DNA of 64,000 nucleotides from Cylindrodendrum hubeiense (lineage: Eukaryota > Ascomycota > Sordariomycetes > Hypocreales > Nectriaceae). The stretch is taken from NCBI GenBank assembly GCA_014621425.1, contig JAANBB010000179.1, forward strand, positions 1 to 64,000. Direction: 5' to 3'. This document shows positions 1 through 11,209 of the stretch, piece after piece (positions within the stretch are counted from its first letter, which is position 1; every line of letters starts with the position of its first letter). The translations under genes were made by a program, and so were the position numbers. Under the pieces are notes generated by a model. It did no database searches and had not been told where the DNA came from. It saw nothing but the letters and a program-made list of their open reading frames with translations.

Positions 1-500
1 CCCCCCTTCTAACCTCCTACCGCACAACTCCCACCATCGCGCACGCGATTGCCTCTTCTCAACACCACAAGCTTCTCCCGGTTTGTCTTTGCCACTGTCG
101 ATGTAAGTTACCGTTCCCAGTTGATCTGACAGCTGACTTTGGAACATCTGTTGACACTCGAGCGCGGTAGACATTGTCTTCACCCACCTGCATCAGAAGC
201 GTTCGTTATAGACCACGCAACGATGCATGGCCTTCGAGATCAAGATCGGATTGGACCTCGACCTCCTCGTTCGTCTTTACCACTGTCGATGTGAGTTCCA
301 ATTCCCAATTGATCTGTCAGTTGACTTTGGAGCGTCCGCTAACACTCCAGCGAAGGAGACTTGTCTTCACACGCCCGCATCCGAAGCGTTCGTTATGGGC
401 CACGCAGCGATAAAGGGCCTTCAAGATCAGGACCGAACTGCACCTAAACCTCCACGTTCGCCTACTTCACGGTATACTCACACCATGTTCCTTTGTTCTT
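1..500 (+). repeat. Degenerate tandem repeat with intron-like segments
   Basis: A unit of about 188 bp occurs about two and a half times. The words 'ccactgtcgatg' (near 92 and 280) and 'agcgttcgtta' (near 190 and 378) recur at that spacing, and a third, more diverged start lies near 452. Each unit carries a GT(A/G)AG-like donor just after 'gatg' and, in the second unit, a 'ctaacactccag' branch/acceptor, so units resemble exon-intron modules. No long reading frame survives. It lies just upstream of helicase-family debris, but I found no direct homology to it. Confidence 0.55.
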
Positions 501-564
501 AGCAGTTTGCTGACTTTGGTGTAGACATGGAATCCATCTTCAAGCTCATTGGGCAGCCCCCAGT

Positions 565-645
565 CGACCCGAACACTCTCCTCATGGTCCCGGACCCTCT
601 CCCGAACCCTCTCCTCATGGCCCCGAACCCTCTCCTCATGGTCCC
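565..645 (+). repeat. 21-bp tandem repeat
   Basis: The word 'ccgaaccctctcctcatgg' with small changes is repeated about three to four times, with one shortened unit. The period of 21 is a multiple of three, as expected if the array was once coding, but no convincing protein frame extends from it. The rest of 650-1100 shows only pyrimidine-rich sequence and no gene I can support. Confidence 0.6.
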
Positions 646-1099
646 GACGTCATTCCTTGGACTGGAAGGTATAGGCTTGATAAGCTTCAGTCTCGGTGGT
701 GTCATCGCAGTGCAGTTGGATGGGTGATCAATCGCCGTCGGACAAACCCACGGCCTGGAGTTACCGAGAACCGAATTCGTCGACGTGGCCATCGGAGTCA
801 GGTAAATCGAAGACTGCAGCATGGCATCCACTGGGCCATCGATACAGTACGCATCAGCGGGATCATGGGTGCTTCTGACTCTGAACACGATAAACCACCT
901 ACATCCATCAGACACAACACCGCCATTCCCTCCAACCGCAATTCCTCTAACTCTCGTCGTTCATCTCTTGCAAGGCCCAATTCCCCTCACACTGGACTCC
1001 ACCTCCGTCGCTCCCTCTGTCGCTCCCTCCGTCTTTCCCTCCTTCGTTCGTTTCAGTCCCGCAGCCAGGGTGTTAACAGAAACGCCGCCCTCGCCGCCC

Positions 1100-2405
1100 T
1101 CGCAATCCTGGTGCTTTCGCTCATATGCTGAACCACGTCCCTGATTTCGAGCCTGCTCTTATCGCGGTCGATGAGGTCGGACGACTTTCAGAGACCTCAG
1201 CGCTCGTCTCAGTTTCGAAGTGCCCATACACCCCTCACCTTTGCATTGGCGACGCTCGCCAATTCTCACCTATCAATCTCGTATGCGATAACCGTGACGT
1301 CAAGGATTTCTTCCGGCCACAACGCGGAATCAGCCTACTCAAGCGCATCGAAGCCGTTGGTGCCATGACTGCTACGTTACGAGTCAACAACAGAGCCCAC
1401 CTCGATGTGGTAGGCAGACATGTGACCAAGTATTTGGCATATGGTTTTGACGTTGCGGAAGCAAAAGAGATGCGGGTCGGAACATCCTTCGCAACCCCCA
1501 TCAATGCTCGTTTCGGTCGAGAACTTATCGCTATGATGCACCGTGAGGGACCTCTGCGGAATGCTGTGGACTTTGTCCGTAACGTTGATCCCGTCCGTTT
1601 CGGCTCCACGCTGGTCATCGTCGGCTGTTCAGCACAGAAGAACAAGTGGCAAGGAGTGACGAGTGGCAAGGAGTAATGAAGGGCTTCTCACAAGCTGAGG
1701 TATCGCTCGATCGTATCGAGATCCGAACCATTGATGACTCGCCCAGCCATGAAGCTTACCTTGTCATCTGTGATCTCACACGAACATCTGCAACTGGATT
1801 CCTCAACAATTGCGACCTCAACAACCGCGAGAGACTTGCAGTGCTGGCCACGCAAGCTCGAGTTGCTCTCGTCATCTTGGACACCAGCAAATGTACGCGT
1901 GATGAGACACACCTCGGACATCTCTTTCAGTGGTTGGACACACGAAAGGCGCATACCATGAAGCTGGCCTTGTTATTTGTGATCTGACACGAACAACTAC
2001 ACCAGGATTTCTCAACAACAGCGAGAGACTTGCAGTGCTGGCCACGCAAGCTCCAGTTATCATGATCATCTTGGACATCTCTAAGTGTACGCACGATGAG
2101 ACACACCTCGGAAATCCCTTTCAGTGGGTGAACACACAAATGGGTACACCAAGATTCGCTCTCCTAACTCGAATGCGAGCTGGATGAAGTTTTGTGACAA
2201 GTGCGCTCAGCATGGACACCTGAAGAAGGAATGCAAGTTTAATCCCCAGTGTCCCATCTGCAAATTCAATCGACGCGGCTACCGGCACGCACTGCGGAAC
2301 TGTCCTTATGCACACCTCTCGCCATTCCCTAACGTGTTTGTGGAGAATCCCCTGACAGCTCGGATTCAGAAAAGCCACCAAGCAACGAGGCCCACACCGC
2401 ATTGA
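1100..2405 (+). pseudogene. UPF1-like helicase relic, C-terminal half with zinc knuckles (copy A)
   Basis: This is the C-terminal part of the helicase family seen again at 17.3-19.3 kb. The first frame (1125-1676) has a Walker B-like 'LIAVDEVGR' and a motif III-like 'IGDARQFSP', then runs into helicase domain 2. A frameshift near 1650 follows. The next frame holds motif V/VI-like text ('HEAYLVICDLTRT', 'RERLAVLATQAR'), and this block is duplicated in tandem. The end (2184-2340) encodes a CX2CX4HX4C zinc knuckle (CDKCAQHGHLKKEC) and a second CX2CX8HX4C finger. Several frame changes make it non-functional. It is the only copy here that keeps the C-terminus. Known SF1 helicases use these motifs for ATP and nucleic-acid binding; a mobile or RNA-related role is inference. 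Confidence 0.7.
1749..2145 (+). repeat. 208-bp tandem duplication inside helicase copy A
   Basis: Two units start at 'catgaagct' (1749 and 1957) and share long words such as 'gagacttgcagtgctggcc' and 'gatgagacacacctcgga'. Both encode the same helicase motif V-VI segment, but they have diverged, and the second unit lacks a short stretch after 'ctcaacaa'. The duplication therefore predates much of the decay. Confidence 0.8.
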
Positions 2406-2589
2406 CGAAGACAACGACGAACTCCCCACCATTCTTCGACGCGATGAAGCCACAAAAGCCGTGGCTGCGCTCTCCCCGAGAGAAGTGATGATCCCCTCTT
2501 GGAGGAGATGCTAGCCGAATCTCAGGAGAAAATCCATGAGTTTGAAGACACAACCCGTGAAACCTCAGCTGAGTTCTGCTCTGAGACTG

Positions 2590-2770
2590 CTGAAATTGCT
2601 GTTGAGGCCACTGAGACTGGCGAGTTGGGCGAAAACACGCAGAATGACGAGGCTGACAATGGCGAGGCTGGCACTGGTGGGGCTGGCGTTTGAGCCGGCC
2701 ACACGCAGAATGATACTGCTAACGCTGGTGAGGTTGGCAGTTGAGCCAGCCACACACAGAATGATGCGAC
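2590..2770 (+). repeat. Coding minisatellite related to the 51-bp repeat at 8.94-9.09 kb
   Basis: The words 'cacgcagaatga' and 'gagccggccacacgcag' recur at 2638, 2704 and 2755 (spacings 66 and 51). The reverse complement matches the 51-bp repeat found in minus-strand copy C. Being shared by two separated copies, it marks a normal internal part of the element family rather than a local accident. Confidence 0.65.
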
Positions 2771-2789
2771 GTGGAGTTTATCGAGTGTC

Positions 2790-4140
2790 AGCAGTAATTG
2801 AATGCGCACACAAGTATTCAATGCCGGACAGTTGCGAAGATTCCGCAACGGCAGCAGTTCAATACCGCAACGCATTCACCACAGCAGTCAGCCGAATCAT
2901 GTTCAGCATGGCTACATCCCCGGATGACAAAGTAGTTGCAACAACGCCGGATGCACCAACAGAACTGCAACTCCATGACTCCGCCGAGCAGTGGGCAGAA
3001 GCCATTTTCGACATCTACAATACAGACGGATACTGAGCCTATCTTCGAACATGGGTACAGCATCACACGCGCCGCCAGACGGAGTATCCCAGCAATCGCG
3101 GTGAACCTTGACACGCAACTCGCAAGGCGCTTCCCGGATGAGAGTAAATGTTGCACTGTTCTCAGTTCGTACCCCAGGTCAATACAGCTGGCCCACCAAG
3201 TTCAACAAGCCACCAGTCAACCCCAGGTTCCCTTCAATGACGAACCTCCAAGGGCCCGCCGAGTGTGTTCTTGGAAAATCTGGCTGGTAAAATGGCATCG
3301 AAGGACCCCAACCTGCCAACTGTGGATATCAACCTGTGGCTCCAAGTCAACGAGGAAAAGGCCAAGACAGAGCGCGCCGCTGTTACTGTAATGAATGCCG
3401 CCCCAAAGACATCCCCGGCAACTGCTTACTGGAACTATACTATCTATACTCTTGATTTCCAATCAAAGTTGCCTTCCCTGAACTTTTTGAAGATTTCCCT
3501 TCTCTCAAAAGGCTTTGGACGCAGGTGACTTTGGCGAGGAACATTCTCAAGTCCTCTTCGGCCTTCAAGATGTCGCCGGTTACGCATTCATTGACGGCGA
3601 CCAGGTTCTGGAAAGTCCACCTTAGGTACCGGCATTTGCAAGTCGATCTTGACTTCTGGCTCCAATTGCAAGCAAAAGTCTGGTTGAATCGCACCATCAA
3701 ATGCCTTGGTCAAAGACGCCTGCGACCGTCCAACGTCAGCCAACCCTCAAGCGACCGTGCGACGCATGCTGCCTTAGAAAGCGGAAATGGCAACCCTTAC
3801 CACTACTCCCTATCAGCCTCGCCTAATCGACACCAAAGCAATCCAAGCCACCCAGGCTCAATTGACAATGGCCAAGCATCTGAATTTTCATACTCTGCGA
3901 CGATTCAACGATGTTCAGCCATCTCAGATCACAACATCAATGAGCAACTTCGCTAAACACATTGCGAACAGTGACCGAGGTCAGCGGGTCGATTATCTAC
4001 GTCGTGTTGATGAACTCCGGAACAACCCGACTGCAGCCTTTGACAACCTTCAAAACCGCCGAGAAGCCGCACGAGAAATTATAATCCACGTTGTCAAATT
4101 CTGCGATATCATGTGGGCAACAGCGATGGCAATGTATATC
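2790..4140 (+). pseudogene. UPF1-like helicase relic, middle part (copy B)
   Basis: Fragments in several frames align in order with the better copy at 17.7-19.0 kb: the 'AEQWAEAIFDIYNTDGY' block, 'VFLENLAGKMASKDPNLPTV', 'APKTSPATAYWNYT', a Walker A remnant 'PGSGKSTLGTGICKS', then 'MAKHLNFHTLRRFNDVQPS' and 'REAAREIIIHVVKFC'. In-frame stops near 3036, 3528 and 3700 and several frameshifts break it. Similarity stops near 4140, where an acidic Ser/Asp/Pro tail (to 4245) replaces the expected Walker B region. It follows copy A in the opposite part order (C-terminal piece, then middle piece), so these are two different copies or a rearranged one. Confidence 0.7.
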
Positions 4141-4266
4141 GATAATGAATCTTCCGATCTTTCCAGTTCAAGCGACAAAGAGGACCAGAACCCTGACCCA
4201 GACGACCTCTTATTCGACCCGGCGGGGGGCAGAGAGCCCGAATGATCCTGGACTCTTTCCAAGATC

Positions 4267-4890
4267 ATGAAGTTATTAAGGAAATTCTACGACAGTCGCA
4301 ACGGTCGCCAGCATTACCTTGACATGTTGGAGTCGGCTCATTCGGAATGGACCCATAAGCGGAAGGAAACCAAGCAGGCAACTTTCGCACTTTCTCACAT
4401 TTCTGCCGATGATGATTGCTACTCGGGCATTTTCCAGGCCTGTCCTGACGCCAGCATCACTGAGATTTTGCAATTCGCTAAGCGCTGGGATTCACATGCT
4501 ACCTTTTCGCCGAACCTCATACCGTTAACATGGCCCGCAACGACTGTTTCGACAAAGCCAGAAAGTTCTCTCCGATGGCGACCTTCAAGCCCCCGAGTTT
4601 TGCAGTCGTCATGAGCCTCCGTGTATGCTACATGTCTCGGTCGATAACTCGGTGGAGTACGAACTGCTTAGCAACACCTTGCCGGTCCCATTACCACCAC
4701 AAGTATCATTCAACTACGACACATGGGAGCCTACGCTTCATGTCAATCCTAAGGTTTCGATTCGCGGTTGGGAAGATGGCTATCGAGTCGATAACCGAGT
4801 CACCAAGGTCCCTCCCGAAAGCCAGAGGCGTGACCGAGACGACCCTACCGGAGCGGAAGAAGCCACGTTTGTGGGTCTTCAGGGATGAGT
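4267..4890 (+). pseudogene. Degenerate reading frame of unknown type
   Basis: Two frames can be followed: 4267-4614, then after a shift near 4570, 4625-4888. The second contains 'HVSVDNSVEYELLSNTL', which looks like genuine protein composition. I do not recognise the family. It follows copy B directly and may be another part of the same element or a second element inserted there. Confidence 0.3.
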
Positions 4891-5069
4891 AGCTTGGGTG
4901 TTTAATTTGGCAGCTGAAGAGTCGTCTGCCGAAACATTTGATTGGTAAGGGTGCATTTCTTGGGGATCAACGTTGCTATTTACGAGGGTCTCAGATGGAA
5001 GTGTCTGATTTTTGAGGTTGCGATCAGTTAGCTCTAACAACTGATGATCAGGACGGTGGTAAATTTAGC

Positions 5070-5270
5070 ATACAGACCTGAGTCCCTAATTTTACAAAAT
5101 GAGCCCCAATTCACGGCGCACTGAGTCCCTAATTTTCAGAACTTAGCCCATAATTTACCGCGCACTCAGTCCCTAACCTTTAGAACTTAGCCCTAATTTA
5201 CAGCCCACTGAGTCCCTAATATTCGGAAGTTAGCCCCTACCTTACCGCGCACCCAGTCCCTAATGTGTAG
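5070..5270 (+). repeat. CCCTAA-type satellite, about 52 bp x 4
   Basis: The word '(c)tgagtccctaat' followed by '(a)cttagccc(c)taattta(c)cgcgcac' is repeated about four times with many changes. On the minus strand it reads TTAGGGACT...GGGGCTAA, a telomere-like core set in a longer unit. Related arrays in the opposite orientation lie at 8515-8720 and 11210-11480. The remainder of 4890-5820 shows no gene. Confidence 0.75.
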
Positions 5271-5824
5271 CGCAGCTTTCCTTGGATGAAGGCTCTTAAA
5301 CAGTTCTGATGAGATTTTAGCAGCGGGACCAGGAAATCAATTGGATGAAAGGGATGAAGTTGAGGTGCATTGGACATCTCGATTTCTCACGATTTGAATG
5401 ATATCTACATATAGATCTTTTAATGTCAGGCAAATGACCCTCCGGAAATGTCTTATTCTTCTTGTGGTATCCATCCTTGGCCCACAGGACGATAGGGGTG
5501 GTGGCGAGGTTCAGACCGATTGCAAACGCAACTAATTTGCGAGGTGGTCAACACACACAACAACGAGCATTGTTCTCTGTGAGCATTGTTGTTTACGTTT
5601 GTGCACCTACGTAATGTCCCCCGGCGACCTAACTTAATTATGACCTCATAATGCCTGCATATTAACTGTTGGTTGTTGGGTGTTCATTTCCAATCGTCAC
5701 GTGGGTCAACCCTTTTACCACCTCCTTTTGCGATCCGATTCTGGGATACTTCTCTGAAGCCCGAGTCAACTTGTTACACCATTATCAACATTCATCCGAC
5801 GTTGTCGTCTGGTCTTCTGCTTCC

Positions 5825-7450
5825 ATGTCACAATTTTCTCTCCTCCCTCCCGAGCTTCTGGATACAGTTGTCTCACAACTGCCAAACAGCGACATTAAGA
5901 GTCTGCGATTGACGTCTTCATTCTTCCACTCCAGGGTACGCTTGCGCTTGGACCGGGTCTTCATCTCTGCCAACCCGCGTAATATCGAAGTCCTACGCGC
6001 AGTTGCAGATCATGAAGTGCTCAGGAAGGGAGTTACCGAGGTCATCTGGGACGATGCATCTCTCATGAAGACCTTGGAGCCGTCGCACCCGGATCTCTAC
6101 GTCGATTACTCAGATTTAGACCCGGGCTCAGAGTGGGACAGCTCGGGTTCAGAGCCAGATTCGGACTCGAACTCGGACCAGGGCTCGGCTAAGAAATTTT
6201 GCCCGGGCTGGTTTAAATTCGCCCGGCAGGGGAACATCGAGCTGAATTATCACGGCTGCCCAGATGTAGACCATCCGGTCCACGTTCTGAGGCAGAAGCA
6301 AGTTGACAACTCCATGAGACTTCATGATTCGTGGTCGCACTACCAAACCCTATTGAAACAACAGGATGCCGTGCTCACGTCAAATGCCGATTCGGATGCA
6401 CTCGTATATGCCCTCTTGCGTTTCCCGTCGCTCCGGAGGATTACGATAACGCCTGCAGCCCACGGCTTCATCTTCATGCCCTTATACGAGACGCCCATGA
6501 TTCGCGACTTTCCCTACGGCTTCAACTATCCAATCCCACGAGGCTGGCCAGCTGTGAATGGTATCGATGATGGCGCACACCCTGAGGCGAACAGCTGGCA
6601 TGAAGGCCAATTTGCCACCGAGCATGAGAAGAACCGGTGGCGAGGGTTTCGAATCATCACTCAAGTGTTAGCACGAGAGGAGCATCGCATCTCAGAAGTT
6701 GTCATCGACGTTCACGGGCTAAGCACAGGACTCAACTGCCGTATTTTTGACAAACCAAGTGAAGAATACGACAACTTTGTCACCATCTTGAAGCGCCCTG
6801 GCTTCCGCCGCCTCGATCTATCCCTACTCGTTGGCGCACAGCAACACTACAACTGGGTGTCATACCGCAGCGGCTACCTGCGTCAAGCCTTGGGCAGTGC
6901 AGAAGAGCTCGAGCACATATCTCTGCACTCGGATGTCGACGAGAATGTGGCTACAGACTCAGCACTCTCGGATAACGATATCTTCGTACCTTTGCGTACT
7001 ATATTCCCCATCGACAAGTGGCCACGGCTGCAACACTTTGGACTTTCGCGCTTCATGGTAAACCAAGATGACCTTATCTCAATCCTCTCAGCGCTGCCGC
7101 CGACACTGCGATCCGTCGAACTGAGCTTTCTGAAATTTGAGGATGGGGGAGACTACAATGGCCTTATTTGCGGTATGCGCAATACACTGAACTGGAGACA
7201 ACGGGCCATCAACGAAAGACCTAAGCTCAGTATGGGTATTGATCACTATGAAAGCTTGCCTGGGCGTGCTGCTTGGGTCGAAAAGAACGTTGAGGCTTTC
7301 GTTTACGGCGATGGAATCAATCCATTTGAAGGAAATGAAATCAGTTCCCCATGGAGCTTGTCTCAAGGCAAATGGTTTACGCGCGATGAGTTTGACCCAG
7401 TCGGCGAGCAGTATTGCGACAACGAATTTGGAGAGGATGGCACGGGATAG
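5825..7450 (+). CDS. F-box/LRR-like protein
   Basis: Single exon, 541 residues. I choose the ATG at 5825 because the protein then starts with an F-box-like segment (MSQFSLLPPELLDTVVSQL, residues 1-60), the usual start of this fungal family; the frame is open farther upstream without another ATG. F-box proteins link substrates to SCF ubiquitin ligases through Skp1. Residues of about 110-120 form an acidic Ser/Asp/Glu stretch (GSEWDSSGSEPDSDSNSD). The C-terminal two thirds contain irregular leucine-rich segments such as 'LRQALGSAEELEHISLHSD' and 'LRSVELSFLKFED', consistent with a substrate-binding region. It is the only intact gene in the first 20 kb and lies between oppositely oriented satellite arrays. 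The substrate cannot be predicted. Confidence 0.75.
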   Translation: MSQFSLLPPELLDTVVSQLPNSDIKSLRLTSSFFHSRVRLRLDRVFISANPRNIEVLRAVADHEVLRKGVTEVIWDDASLMKTLEPSHPDLYVDYSDLDPGSEWDSSGSEPDSDSNSDQGSAKKFCPGWFKFARQGNIELNYHGCPDVDHPVHVLRQKQVDNSMRLHDSWSHYQTLLKQQDAVLTSNADSDALVYALLRFPSLRRITITPAAHGFIFMPLYETPMIRDFPYGFNYPIPRGWPAVNGIDDGAHPEANSWHEGQFATEHEKNRWRGFRIITQVLAREEHRISEVVIDVHGLSTGLNCRIFDKPSEEYDNFVTILKRPGFRRLDLSLLVGAQQHYNWVSYRSGYLRQALGSAEELEHISLHSDVDENVATDSALSDNDIFVPLRTIFPIDKWPRLQHFGLSRFMVNQDDLISILSALPPTLRSVELSFLKFEDGGDYNGLICGMRNTLNWRQRAINERPKLSMGIDHYESLPGRAAWVEKNVEAFVYGDGINPFEGNEISSPWSLSQGKWFTRDEFDPVGEQYCDNEFGEDGTG

Positions 7451-8510
7451 TAGGGGGAAATGGCGAAGAATTGAGTGTGTTAGGGAACGAGATGTGATTG
7501 TAAAGATCGAGTTGCCCACTTTCTAGATAGAAGCACAGGATAGAAAATCATGCTCGCGCAATGGCGTCGTGTCTGGGCGTCAGGACGTGGATTTCAGACT
7601 AACGCCCAAGCTAGGAATTCATAGCCGATCAAGAGGAATTAAATATCCTGACTGTGCTCGAAACAGCGACCCTACACCTCAGCTGCGAACCTAAACCCCG
7701 AAACTTTGATATCCATCCTAGACACTCTTTCATCTTAGTTGGATGCCCGCAAGAACGTCTCTGCGTTCTGGATTGCTTACCATCAGCTCTCTCTACTCCA
7801 AGAGATGGAAATCGGCAGGGAAAGCGCAAGCTATCGAGTTGCGCTGCGGGAGGAAGAAAGGACACAATCTACGTTGGGTGACGGTTGTTGCAAGGTCGAA
7901 CATGATTGATGATCAAGTGTAACTGGCGGGAGACCCCAGCTGCCCTGAGCCGAGGGCAGTCGGCTGCATCATGGCCTCCCTTCAGAACAGCACGCCTCGT
8001 GACATTGTGGTATGCGCCACAAACAATCAAATACGACGATACGTTTACATTCACTTGCCTGCAGGAGTCACAATTTGTCCCCATCACCATGCAGTCTGAA
8101 AAAAATAACACCACCTACGGTCGCACATTAGACAGGGTCCGCAAAAGCTGCAAGTGGTGGACATCCCAACCCACCCCACCTCACCCCCATTCGAATCATG
8201 GACGACCGGAGGACGACGGGGATGGGAGATTACATTTTGTTTTAGGAGGACGTCTTTGAGGTTTGGACCGGGAACATCCGAATTATGGAGGACACGAGGG
8301 CTGTCGGGAAGGAGGGACTGCACTGCTTCTAGGGGTAGCTTTGGGATCGGATTTGGAACATGCGGGATGTTTGCTTGGCACCTTGGGCGCTTGAGGATCA
8401 TTGCAAATGGCTTTGCTGTTTGCTCAAGGGGGCCAACCTCTTCAACGTGGCAGTTGGTCACATACTTGCACGAACATACTTACATCACCGTGGCGTGAAT
8501 TAGTTGTTTA
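7451..8510. other. Gene-free stretch
   Basis: No frame here has gene-like composition, splice sites or family resemblance. The first part probably holds the 3' UTR of the F-box gene. Confidence 0.5.
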
Positions 8511-8514
8511 AGAC

Positions 8515-8720
8515 TTTAGAGCATAATGTGGTAAAGGTTAGGGGCTAAATGTGTTAAATATAGGGGGTATTTGCTCTAAAGATTAGGAGCTTTATGTACT
8601 AAAGATTAGGGGTTGAGCGCTGACATTTAGGGGCTAACTGCATTGAAAAAATGAAGGGTCTTATGGCCACTGTCGAAGGTGCCTATAGCGCTAAGCTTAG
8701 GGGTTGAATGCTCTATGATT
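8515..8720 (+). repeat. TTAGGG-like satellite array
   Basis: Degenerate units share 'taaagattaggggttgagcg' and 'gacatttaggggctaa' words with a spacing of roughly 50 bp. The same vocabulary recurs at 11210-11480 and 11945-11985, and inverted at 5070-5270. The TTAGGG core equals the usual fungal telomere repeat, but the longer unit is a separate satellite. Confidence 0.7.
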
Positions 8721-8929
8721 CGATCAGTTGTGAATATTAGCCTCCACCGCCACTTCCCGCCAAACCGGTCGCCCCTTTTTGTTTTTGATCGTGTTGATCC
8801 CGTTCCACTCTGTTCCAATCCTCGTTGAACCTCTTGATGTTTCCATGCTTTAAAACAAAAGAAACGATGCCCACTTCATGGGTCCATCACCATCCGCCGG
8901 ACTCGACATTCTGCGCGTATTCACCACTC

Positions 8930-10911
8930 TTCTGCGTGAGGCCGGCTCAGACGCCAGCCTCGCCAGTGTCAGCAGCACCATTCTACGTGTGGCCGGCTCA
9001 GACGCCGGCCACACCAATGTCAACAGTATCATTCTGCGTGTGGCCGGCTCAGACGCCGGCCTCACCAGTGTCATGTCGATGGCAGACTCCGCCATGCCAT
9101 CGTCTGGTGCTTTCCTCTGGGGGTAGTGTTTGGGCATGTAGAAGGTGCACCGGGTATCGATGTCTGGCAGTACGTCGCCAACATCATCACAGAGGACCAT
9201 CAATGTCTGACGCAGAGGGGCACCATCGGCGACAATACCGTACTTTTCTGTTGGTTCGGGTTTCCATGCGGCGAAAGAGTCTTGGAGGATGACTGCCTTC
9301 AACGTTTTGTTAAAGAGGTTGGTCACACGTTCTCGCAGCATCTCGGCTTCTTCGACAACACTACCAATCAGTGCCACGGTGCGGTGCTCGTTGGAGGTGA
9401 AAACGGTGCTGCCAGAAATGGGGTTCTCAGGTAGATCGACTCCCTTGATGACAAGTTGCCAAAGGTGAGGTCCGTCACGTTGTCGCGCACCTTCTGGATG
9501 AAAGGCGCATATGGAGAGGCCCATGTATCAAGACTGGCGTGGGCATCCAGTGGTCTGTAAAGTCTCATCCTGCAGAAAACAGAGCTGGATCGTGGTAGTA
9601 CCGCTGAGGTTGTCGAACATGGCCTTCAACGCGGTGTGAATCTTGCGGTGTTCATCGGTGAGGATGTTGCCCCGATCAGTTAGACCAAATCCCTTGGAGG
9701 GGATTCTCTTCATCTTTGTATGGTCAATGTCGAGCGAGAGGCAACGGATGTGTGTGAATCGCTGCACGAAGGTTCCCAGCAGCTTCTCATCCACGGCATC
9801 GTCTTGCTCTTCAGACCAAGGCGCAGCAAGCTGATCGGTCAAGTAATCGTCACTTGCCTCCTTGCTGTCTTGGAGTGTAACGATCGGTGGTGTATTGTGG
9901 GCTATCAGAGGTACGCGCACAAGAGCGTCTTGTTGTCCTGAATGTCGTCTCCTTTCAAGAGACGGGCGTATTTCGGTCGCGTCTTGTAGGTTTTCGCCCA
10001 TTTCTCGACCAGTACTGCAAGCTCCGTGTCGGTGAGTTTGCTTTCCGTCGCGACTACGAATTTGTCTTGTTTCTTGCATGTTGGGAGTTGCTGGATTTCG
10101 GGCACGGGATAGCCTAGCTTCCACTCCTCGGTCGCGAGGTTCGTCGCTCGCTTGAGGTCGTAGCATGGGTCAACGGCCTCGGGGCGGTTGTTCGATGTTG
10201 GCTGTTCGGAGGGGGGCTGCGAAGGGGAAGGACGGATCGTAAGTGAAACGGGCTCGGCTGACGGTCCTGGATTCGACGGCGCGTCACGAATGCCACCACC
10301 AATCCATCATCATCGCTGACATTCGGAGGCAAATCTTCGATCGTAACTCAACCGTCAATATTGTCAAGCGGGATGAGGATCCACATTGTTGAGAGTACCC
10401 AGCTGATGCCCCGGATCTTGAATCGAATGAGGAGACTGGAGGTTGTGTAGGGACCGATGAAAAAGTTCCCGTCGGTTCGAAATCCTGCAAACTTGCCTTT
10501 GCCAAGACGCCTGAAGCTTGAATGTCTCCGCGCTGTAGCCAGGTATGAACTCAGAATTGAGTGCCACAAGACAAGACATGTGCCCTGATTCATTTTTCTT
10601 GCGGAGACTGTAACCTCGCTCGTCGTTGAACTCGCCGACATTGTCGTCTGGCCTGGAACGATTGCCGGTGCAATGATGTCCTCTGGAATGTCGTCTGGAG
10701 TGGTACCTTATGGGGTGTCAGCAGCCGCAGCATCATTTGAGACGTCAACCTCCACAGGGTGAGCAGTCTTACCTGGTGCAGTAACGTTGTCGATAGTCTC
10801 AGCTGCAGTGGTCTCATTCGCACCTTGAAAAATAACTAAATCAGCGTCTGAATCAGAATCAGAGTCCACATCTCCGCCTGGACTGGCCAGGTGAGACCAT
10901 AGCTCGGCCAT
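8930..10911 (-). pseudogene. UPF1-like helicase family relic, N-terminal half (copy C)
   Basis: Read on the minus strand from an ATG at 10911. The start is acidic (GDVDSDSDSDADLV) and followed by a spacer with an in-frame stop near 10709. A block reading 'GKGKFAGFRTDGNFFIGPY' follows, then, after shifts, 'SKLTDTELAVLVEKWAKTY' (near 10.0 kb) and 'KMKRIPSKGFGLTDRGNIL' (near 9.7 kb). The last block (9524-9085) holds 'LKAVILQDSFAAWKPEP' and 'DVLPDIDTRCTFYMPKHYP', which match the start of the copy at 17.27 kb. It ends in the 51-bp minisatellite and lacks the ATPase core. It shows what the family's N-terminus looks like. Several stops and frameshifts make it a pseudogene. Confidence 0.7.
8938..9090 (-). 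repeat. 51-bp coding minisatellite, three units
   Basis: The word 'ggccggctcagacgcc' starts at 8940, 8991 and 9042, an exact 51-bp period. On the minus strand it encodes a 17-residue repeat (PASEPATRRMILLTLVW and variants). The period is a multiple of three, as expected for an array expanded within a reading frame. A related array lies at 2590-2770. Confidence 0.85.
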
Positions 10912-11209
10912 GGTTTCTGAGCATGCAAGTGCCGAAAGGTGAAAGTGATGAAGGAAAGTGAGGAGTTGTGGGGTAAGAAAGAACAGGGGAAATCAGGGCG
11001 TGCGCTCCGTGGAATAAATTCGAAAGTTTGCAGGTTGCCAGCTGGCTGCCAGGTGCCAGTGGTTAATTTTGGGTGCTTAAGCAGTTCGAGCTCACAGTTG
11101 CCACGCCGTTCGACGAACAAGGACGAAATCCAAGCATGGGACGCCCACGAGCGAGTCTGAGAGGGTGTGGCGGCGATGTTCATCCGTGCAGTTGCCCCAA
11201 AGCGCTGTG

